Shown here: positions 58,216 to 64,000 of the stretch, piece by piece
Position numbering within the stretch: the first letter of the stretch is position 1
Layout: the number at the start of each line of letters is the position of its first letter
Source: Reticulascus tulasneorum
Taxonomy: Eukaryota; Ascomycota; Sordariomycetes; Glomerellales; Reticulascaceae
Assembly (NCBI GenBank): GCA_001557505.1
Contig: LSAX01000006.1
Location: forward strand, 2,852,001-2,916,000
Length of the DNA stretch: 64,000 nt
Reading direction: 5' to 3'
Notes under the pieces: generated by a model
What the model was told of the DNA's origin: nothing
Databases searched by the model: none
Seen by the model: the letters and a program-made list of their open reading frames with translations, nothing else
Translations under genes and position numbers: made by a program

Positions 58216-59385
58216 TCACTTCAACCCGTTTGTCTCGAGATCACCGTCGAACAACAGCAGCCACTTTTTAGCAAACCAGCTCTGCACCTCCCAGCTTCCC
58301 ACATCCCACGGCTGCAGGCCCTTGGGTTTGTATAAAACTGCATCATTCAAGTAAATGTCGTTCTTCAACTCTACCACGTCAAGTATCCCTGTTGACTGCA
58401 GCATGACTGCCTTCGAGCGCAAGCTAGGCAGCGGTAGCAGGTCCAAGCAGGCATAGTGAGGAAACAGGACCTGCGCCAGTGTCGGCTTTAGAATTGCTGG
58501 TATGCCGGGATCTTCGGCTGATGTAATTAGAGCGGCAGGTGATTCCTGGGGAAAAGTACGTGGCCGGTAGAAGGGCGACATGTAGTTCTCTGAGCCGAGG
58601 GCAAAGACATCGAGTTGTAGAATCAAGGCGTTTGTGAGACATGCAGTCAACGTGGTCTCGAAGTTGAGAGCGAGATTATTAAGGTAGGGAGACGGGAAGT
58701 GGAAAGAGGGCACTGTAGTAATTTGGGATGATTGTGAGGCTGGAAGTGTCGAGATATCCTCTCGACCATAGCTTGAATAGTCAATCAATATGTCAACTTG
58801 TGCCTCGCAGGGTGCAAGGACTTCCTCGGATGAGAGAGAACTGGTTTCAAGAGCTGCCTCATGATGCAGATTCTCTGGGCTTCTGTTGATGATGCCTCTG
58901 CTTTCATCTGAAGCCAAAGGGATGCGATGGTGAAGTTCCTCGGAGGCAGGTATCTTGAAACCCGGCCGTTGCCGACATATCTCGAGGCCAGAGGGAGAGA
59001 CTGTGGTGGATTGGGATATGTAAGCTGCGGCCATACCACCCTTGCCCCCTAATTTCGAAGTTGGGCTTGTGATTGGGCATAATGAAACAACAGGGCGCGG
59101 CCTTAATTCAAGAACCTTAGAGGCTCTGCCGCTCGCGCGTCGCGCAATGGCTTGACGCTCTTTTTCGGATTTCTGTCTTTGGCCTATGTCCCGGATCAGG
59201 GATGCTAGAACTCTAAAGGAAAGATTGTATAGGAATAGGATAGGCACTCAGAGTGGCAGAGACCTACGGTAAGCTCTTTGGGCTGTACGGTTCTGCTCTG
59301 CTCGTGCGGCTGTGATGGCTCTTTTCCGGTGTACAGGTCCCTCAAGTGGTCCGGTACACTCGGTTAACTTTCCATGCGTCGCCAT
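58216..59385 (-). CDS. bZIP-type regulator with DUF3425 domain
   Basis: Exons 59385-59268 and 59183-58216, 361 residues. The intron (GTAGGT...CATAG) joins RTAQRAY-R-QRQ in frame. Basic region: ARAEQNRTAQRAYRQRQ (about 27-43), the fungal N-x2-A-Q-R pattern. No leucine heptads follow, only a basic/Ser stretch, as in many DUF3425 proteins. The C-terminal DUF3425 domain (about 260-355) carries LKPTLAQVLFPHYACLDLLPLP-type text, split here as LKPTLAQ and DLLPLPSLR, then DVGSWEVQSWFAKKWLLLFDGD. DNA binding is inferred from the basic region. Its ATG faces the NmrA-like gene at 59886 across 500 bases, a shared divergent promoter. Confidence 0.85.
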
Positions 59386-59885
59386 TCGGTGGAACAGATA
59401 AGAAGACAGTTCGAATCCTCAGGTTCAGTCACAGATTGTCACTGCTCCTCCTCTCGACGTTGCTTTTAGGTTGCGCTGCGTCTTTGCGAAATCTTGATCC
59501 ATGTCCGGTTGTAAGACCGTTATGTCCGGTTCCACTCACCCGGCTGGCTTACGGCGAAACGACCAATGAGAGCGAAGAGCTATCTTGGCGTCGATCTTCC
59601 GGATTCAGCAATTGGGTATGCGACCGTAAGCCATGAGAGTAGCATCCGCTCTCTGCATGTAATGTTAAATGGTTAGAACGGCACATCTAGTTTATCTTAC
59701 GAAGTATTGCGTAGACAATAATGCTATGAGCACACTGAGACATGTATAAGTATGCCAGTGACCATATTAAGGTTAGGGCTGCTTTGACTTCTAATCTGGC
59801 AGAATTCAGTGACAGTCTAGTTACAAAACAAAATCCGTGTATCCCGTACTCCTGAGCATCAAACACTCATTTTTTTAAGGACAAA
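59386..59885. promoter_or_regulatory. Divergent promoter of bZIP-DUF3425 and NmrA-like genes
   Basis: 500 bases between the ATGs of a regulator (minus) and an NmrA-like gene (plus). No coding feature. Common control of both is plausible but inferred. Confidence 0.5.
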
Positions 59886-60872
59886 ATGGCATTCGACTCA
59901 CCAAAGAAGACCATTGCCATTGTTGGCGCCACAGGAAATCAAGGCTGTTCTGTAGCTCTTACCTTTTTGGGCCTGCCAAACTGGCATGTCCGTTGCCTTA
60001 CTCGCCACATATCCTCGCCCAAGGCCTTGATGCTTGCCGATCTCGGGGCCGAGATTGTCGAAGCAGATCTCTCCGAACCGCCTTCGTTGTCTCGCGCCTT
60101 CGAGAACGTCAATGCTATCTTTCTTAACACGGACTTCTGGGCAACCTACAGCGCCTCATTAGACTCCGGTATCGACCACGATACTAGTTGTAAGAGGGGT
60201 TTTGAAGCCGAGGTCTCGTTTGGTAAAAACGCCGTCATCGCGGCAGCCGGCGTGCCGACCTTGGAGAGGCTCGTTTACTCAGCACTCGGGCCAATGGCAC
60301 GCGCCTCCAGAGGAAAGTACACCAGGGGTTTGCACTGGGAGACGAAGGCTCACATAGTCGACTATATCGAGGCCGAGCAGCCAGAACTTGCGCAGAAGAC
60401 GTCCTTCGTTTATCTTGGAGCATACATCACAAACCCTTTATTGTTTCCCAAACGCGAACCCAACACCAAGACTGGGGAGTACAGTCTCGTGTTACCTGGT
60501 TCAAAGGAGATGCGTATGCCAATTATTGACCCAGAGAGGTCCACAGGAAAATATGCGCGCGCGCTGATAGAGGATGAAGAGGCTGGCACAAAGTTGCTAG
60601 CTTACGACACCTACTTGTCAATGGCGGAGGTTGTGTCTACCTGGGAGAAAGTGACGGGTCAGAAAGGCCGGCTTGCTCAGGTAACATTAGAGGTACTCCA
60701 TCAGCAAAGTGGAATCCCGTTCGAAATTCTAGAGGCGTTTGCTTTTATCGACGAATTTGATTTCATGGCCGGAGTTGCCGGGGTAATCGAGCCAGGGCAG
60801 TTAAAGACCAGAATCGAGGTCGAATCGCTCGAGGAAATTTTGAACCGAAAGAAGACGACTGGCCTACTTTAA
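59886..60872 (+). CDS. Second NmrA-like NAD(P)-binding protein
   Basis: Single exon, 328 residues, ATG in AAAATGGC context. N-terminal Rossmann signature GATGNQGCSV (about 14-24), then RCLTRHISS, an acidic strand AEIVEADLSEP, and FLNTDFW at about residue 80. NmrA-type landmarks RLVYSALGP and HWETKAHI follow. There is no clear YxxxK dehydrogenase pair. It belongs to the HSCARG/NmrA-like family, proteins that bind NAD(P) and often act as redox-dependent regulators, though some are enzymes. It starts 500 bases from the ATG of a bZIP-DUF3425 gene on the other strand. It is unlike the gene at 19398 beyond the fold, so the two are old paralogs. Open frame, no lesion. Confidence 0.85.
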   Translation: MAFDSPKKTIAIVGATGNQGCSVALTFLGLPNWHVRCLTRHISSPKALMLADLGAEIVEADLSEPPSLSRAFENVNAIFLNTDFWATYSASLDSGIDHDTSCKRGFEAEVSFGKNAVIAAAGVPTLERLVYSALGPMARASRGKYTRGLHWETKAHIVDYIEAEQPELAQKTSFVYLGAYITNPLLFPKREPNTKTGEYSLVLPGSKEMRMPIIDPERSTGKYARALIEDEEAGTKLLAYDTYLSMAEVVSTWEKVTGQKGRLAQVTLEVLHQQSGIPFEILEAFAFIDEFDFMAGVAGVIEPGQLKTRIEVESLEEILNRKKTTGLL

Positions 60873-61195
60873 CGCGTGCGATAATCTTCTCGAAATGAGC
60901 CGCATATTATGACAATTACTTGAATAGAAACTATGGGCAGGCACAAATAAAGAATTACAATATCACTGATAGCATTTGTCATGCCATAAGAGACAAGTTG
61001 TATCCAAGTTATGTCGTGGGGCAATGATCTTGTAGCAAGCAGCAGGGTAACCGAAGAGAAAACACATAAATCTATTCGCCTTTGCTGTCTTCTGTAAGGG
61101 AAGGCCTTGTGGAAAATACTATGAGATCCGACAAGTGAAAGACTAAAGCACATCCATAATAATGGAGTTGTGGTCCACAGATTCAATCCTTGAGA
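60873..61195. other. Convergent 3' intergenic region
   Basis: Between the NmrA-like stop and the end of the exonuclease gene. No gene supported. Confidence 0.45.
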
Positions 61196-62008
61196 TTAAG
61201 CCCATCCATATGGTGCCATAGCCATATGTTGTCCCTTTCCATTGAAGCTGGCTGACTGAGACAAAGTGACCCTCTCCTTTAACGCCCGGTTCACCTTCTC
61301 TTCCCATTTTGGAGTAAGTTTGCGGTTGTAATGGGACCACAGCCGGGGTAGAAACTGGACGTCCTGGACGCAATAGCGTCTGATTTCCTCCAAGAGTGGC
61401 CGATCACTGAACACCCGGTAACTTCCACCATGCTCTGGTGCAAAAAGCTTCACACCCTTTTCCTTGGCCTCTTTCCAGGCAATTCTCTCGCTTGGTGACA
61501 TAGGGGCGTCCCTCTCAATGCACTTGGATAGCCCATTGACACACCTCTTGGAGAATGTGCGTGTTGCAAGCTCCATCAACTGTAGATCTTTGACACCAGC
61601 AAGACTGATCTGGAAGTGGCTATACAATGCATCGGAATCATTACGCACGTCGAAAAAGACTTTCGGAATAGAGTCTGATTCTAGGATCTCCTTGAGTGTG
61701 TGACCATTTGATCCACGAGCGGAGAAGGCTTGATCACGAAGCGTGTGGACGTCAACCAAGTAAGTTCGGTTAGCTGGCAGAACGAAGATTTGAAGAATCG
61801 ATATAGTGCCGTTTCTCGATAGGTTGTCTCCTTCAAGGTCCACGTAGAGGGAGGGGGGATTTGTTGGCACCCGAAACAGAGAATCGGCCAAGTTGGCGAC
61901 CGCAGTAGAAGTGTTAATGAGATCGGAATCATATTGGCTCTCAAGACTCGCTCCTGCGGGAAGCTCCGTAAGTCTGTTCACACCTCCAGTCGTCATAGAT
62001 ACTGCCAT
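61196..62008 (-). CDS. 3'-5' exonuclease-domain protein (DEDD/RNase D-like)
   Basis: Single-exon model 62008-61196, 270 residues from the ATG at 62008 (a second ATG at 61996 is also possible). Exonuclease motifs in order: I, YVDLEGDN with Asp57 and Glu59; II, FFDVRNDSDAL (about 120-130); III, YCVQDVQFLPRLW (about 212-224) with the Tyr-x3-Asp arrangement of DEDDy enzymes. Thus the catalytic four acidic residues appear present. Family members trim RNA or single-stranded DNA ends; relatives include Egl-type and Exd1 proteins, so RNA is the more likely substrate (inference). No signal peptide or localisation motif. The C-terminal region after motif III is short and basic. Confidence 0.85.
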   Translation of the reverse strand: MAVSMTTGGVNRLTELPAGASLESQYDSDLINTSTAVANLADSLFRVPTNPPSLYVDLEGDNLSRNGTISILQIFVLPANRTYLVDVHTLRDQAFSARGSNGHTLKEILESDSIPKVFFDVRNDSDALYSHFQISLAGVKDLQLMELATRTFSKRCVNGLSKCIERDAPMSPSERIAWKEAKEKGVKLFAPEHGGSYRVFSDRPLLEEIRRYCVQDVQFLPRLWSHYNRKLTPKWEEKVNRALKERVTLSQSASFNGKGQHMAMAPYGWA

Positions 62009-64000
62009 TGTCAAGGATTCAATACTAGACCCTAAAAACTTACTTAGGAACCGGAAAATGCATAGGAAAAACGAGGAATACTTACCGCTTCAAAGATTGC
62101 GGAATACAACACTGAGGAACTTAATTTGGATGGATTAAAAGGATTGTTGTGCTACGGGGCAAGAGCCTGGGCTTTTATGCTGCGAGCTTACATCTGGCCA
62201 TCCACTCATAGTGAAGCTGTACCAGCAGCGCCACCCACGAAGAGCTTACTGACAGACAGCAATTCATTGTAATCTTGACCGCTACTGTTGTGAAACACTG
62301 GACGTATATGTTCTAGCCAATTGCCTGTTGACAGATGTGATGACATTTTGCTCACAGTCTCTTGCCGGAGAACTAATTGTGACGGGCCTACCGCGACTCC
62401 ACACCAGAGCCAGATAAACTTCCTCCTATTTCAATGGCGGATGGGAAAACAAGGAAATGGCATATTTGGACTCATCTATCTTTGCCTTGATTCGAACGAC
62501 GGTGTCTCTATATCCTAGGCGATTCGACTGGGGCTGTTTGACTAGACTCGCCCGCATTCCTCGATGCCTTGCGCAATGATTAATGATATCTTTTCAGTGC
62601 GATTGTAAACTTTAACCTCTCTCTCTAGCAAGATTCACGGCAAAAATGGGTTGAAAAAGGAATGAAAGCTATCCACTGCATCAAATATTAGTGATATGAT
62701 GCTAGCAAAACTGGCGCATTGATGGGCCTCCCGCCGCGATGGGCCTCCTGCAGGGACGGACGTCCGGTAGTGATCGAATTATCGTCTTCTCGCTTCATGG
62801 TAAGGGATCTATGTCTATAGTTGAAGTGATGAGTTGCACATATCAGAAAATATAACTTGCTTGGGATTCAAATGAATAAGGAATAACCGGAGAACTAACT
62901 TCATAAACTGATTGGGTCGAATTCGACTTCGTCAACCGAGACGCGTGTACGACTTTTGCAATAGTTCTGTTGGGCAAGAAAAGACAACTAAGCATTATCA
63001 TGGCAAATTCAAATCGAGTAAAAGACGAGGCTCCAGCAGATTTGCTGGATATTCCCGAGCATTGCACACAGACGGTACCCTCGCTACCTCTCGCCACTTT
63101 TCCCATGCGCTCATCAGTCATCAATATCAACTTGGATACTCAAGGTGGGAAGCTGTCCCGTCGTTTGGCAAGCTACGCGGTGTGAAGGAAACGGCGATGC
63201 GACTGACGGCTTACTTTTCAAATGCATTCGTACCACCCTATGAACTGTAGCCAATCGAAATGTCACATTAATACCATGGTGGAATGGTCTCAGGCCAATC
63301 TGTACCTCTATTTACAATAATTCCGCAGGCCCGTAATGGGGGTCACTGCAAGGGCAAGGACGACACCAGCACCAGAGAGGATACCTCGGTGGCACGTGAA
63401 CTGGCGGGAGCGCCATTAGCACCATGACCTACATGCTTATCTGCTAAGCGATGTCCAATCCAAGATATCACGCCAAGCCAAGATCTCGACTTCATTACGA
63501 AGTACTACGTACTCCGAAGTAGCAGAGAAATTAGCAGCACTTTATCCAAGCTGTTCGCGCGGGTACAGCTTCCTTGCTCACGGGTACAGCTCCCTTCCAC
63601 GTGCGCACAGCCCCTTGCACGGGTACAGTTCCCTTCTGATCACGAAGATACGAACAACTTTAGCCCCTCATTCCAAGCAACGTACATCATCCAACAGATC
63701 CTCCAAGCACGGTACCATAGGAATCTTGTATTATGCTAAACCCATCATCATTTCTTGTATACTGTATGACTCTGTTTGCGAGATTCGCCTCCTCTACTTC
63801 CTACTGTACTAGAGATAGCGGCGCCTTTCTCTCATAGAGCTAGACTGGGGTTTCTGATCATCTCGCAGAGACGTCTCGTAGATGATTTGCTCCTAACTAC
63901 AGCAGACTCCAAATAGTCAACAGTGAACGACTCTACTATTTTAAGCCTCCTCTGCAAGAACAACCTCCAATCGGCATCACTTTAACTCTATTACTTCGGT
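62009..64000. other. Gene-free right end of the window
   Basis: 2 kb with short open frames only. A 62-codon frame from an ATG near 63000 has a fair start context but no recognisable features. The text around 63495-63530 is rich in TACGAAGTAC-like inverted words. The last 450 bases include a short tandem repeat. A gene continuing beyond the window cannot be excluded. Confidence 0.4.
63556..63637. repeat. Short tandem repeat, GGGTACAGC core
   Basis: Four diverged units of about 20 bases with the core CACGGGTACAGCTCCCTT (third unit decayed). Not coding in any convincing frame. Confidence 0.6.

Noticed and set aside
63000..63185. 62-codon frame from an ATG in fair context
   Set aside because: No recognisable features and no neighbouring exon; cannot be separated from chance.

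Overview
The window is nuclear DNA of a filamentous ascomycete (Pezizomycotina, most likely Eurotiales such as Aspergillus or Penicillium; the order is an inference). The evidence is: genes on both strands with no operons; many 48-90 base introns with GT donors, CTGAC/CTAAC-like branch sites and AG acceptors; and families typical of this group (HET, Clr5, WSC, con-13, bZIP-DUF3425, NmrA-like, NACHT-ankyrin). I support 26 loci. Exon junctions were worked out by eye from frame and splice signals, so they are models, not transcript evidence. No rRNA, tRNA, CRISPR or clear transposon was recognised.

Layout. 0.6-13.5 kb: a single-pass membrane glycoprotein, a Con-13-like zincin, a 4.3 kb gene-poor stretch, an eight-exon sugar transporter, two unrecognised proteins and an APH-type kinase. 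14-25.9 kb: a 14-TM-type MFS exporter divergent from a bZIP regulator, then an NmrA-like protein, an SDR and a secreted M14 carboxypeptidase. 26-35.7 kb: a Clr5-domain protein, an uncertain three-exon protein, and a 1126-residue secreted repeat protein.

36.4-52.1 kb looks like a self/non-self recognition region: a broken NACHT-ankyrin (NLR-type) gene, an intact 636-residue protein of a fungal family without known function directly downstream, a six-cysteine secreted mini-protein, two HET-domain genes, a small protein with a cysteine-rich tail and a T5orf172-domain protein. 52.8-62 kb: a Bsc6-like MFS carrier, a WSC-domain secreted protein, a second bZIP-type regulator (DUF3425) divergent from a second NmrA-like gene, and a 3'-5' exonuclease. 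The last 2 kb hold only a short tandem repeat.

How genes may work together (inference): the two regulator/NmrA-like neighbour pairs (17-20 kb and 58-61 kb) suggest a redox-sensing co-regulator placed beside a DNA-binding protein. The NLR/HET cluster suggests incompatibility or programmed-cell-death functions, with the NLR now apparently inactive. Several neighbours (sugar transporter, carboxypeptidase, SDR, MFS carriers, secreted proteins) fit nutrient acquisition and secretion.
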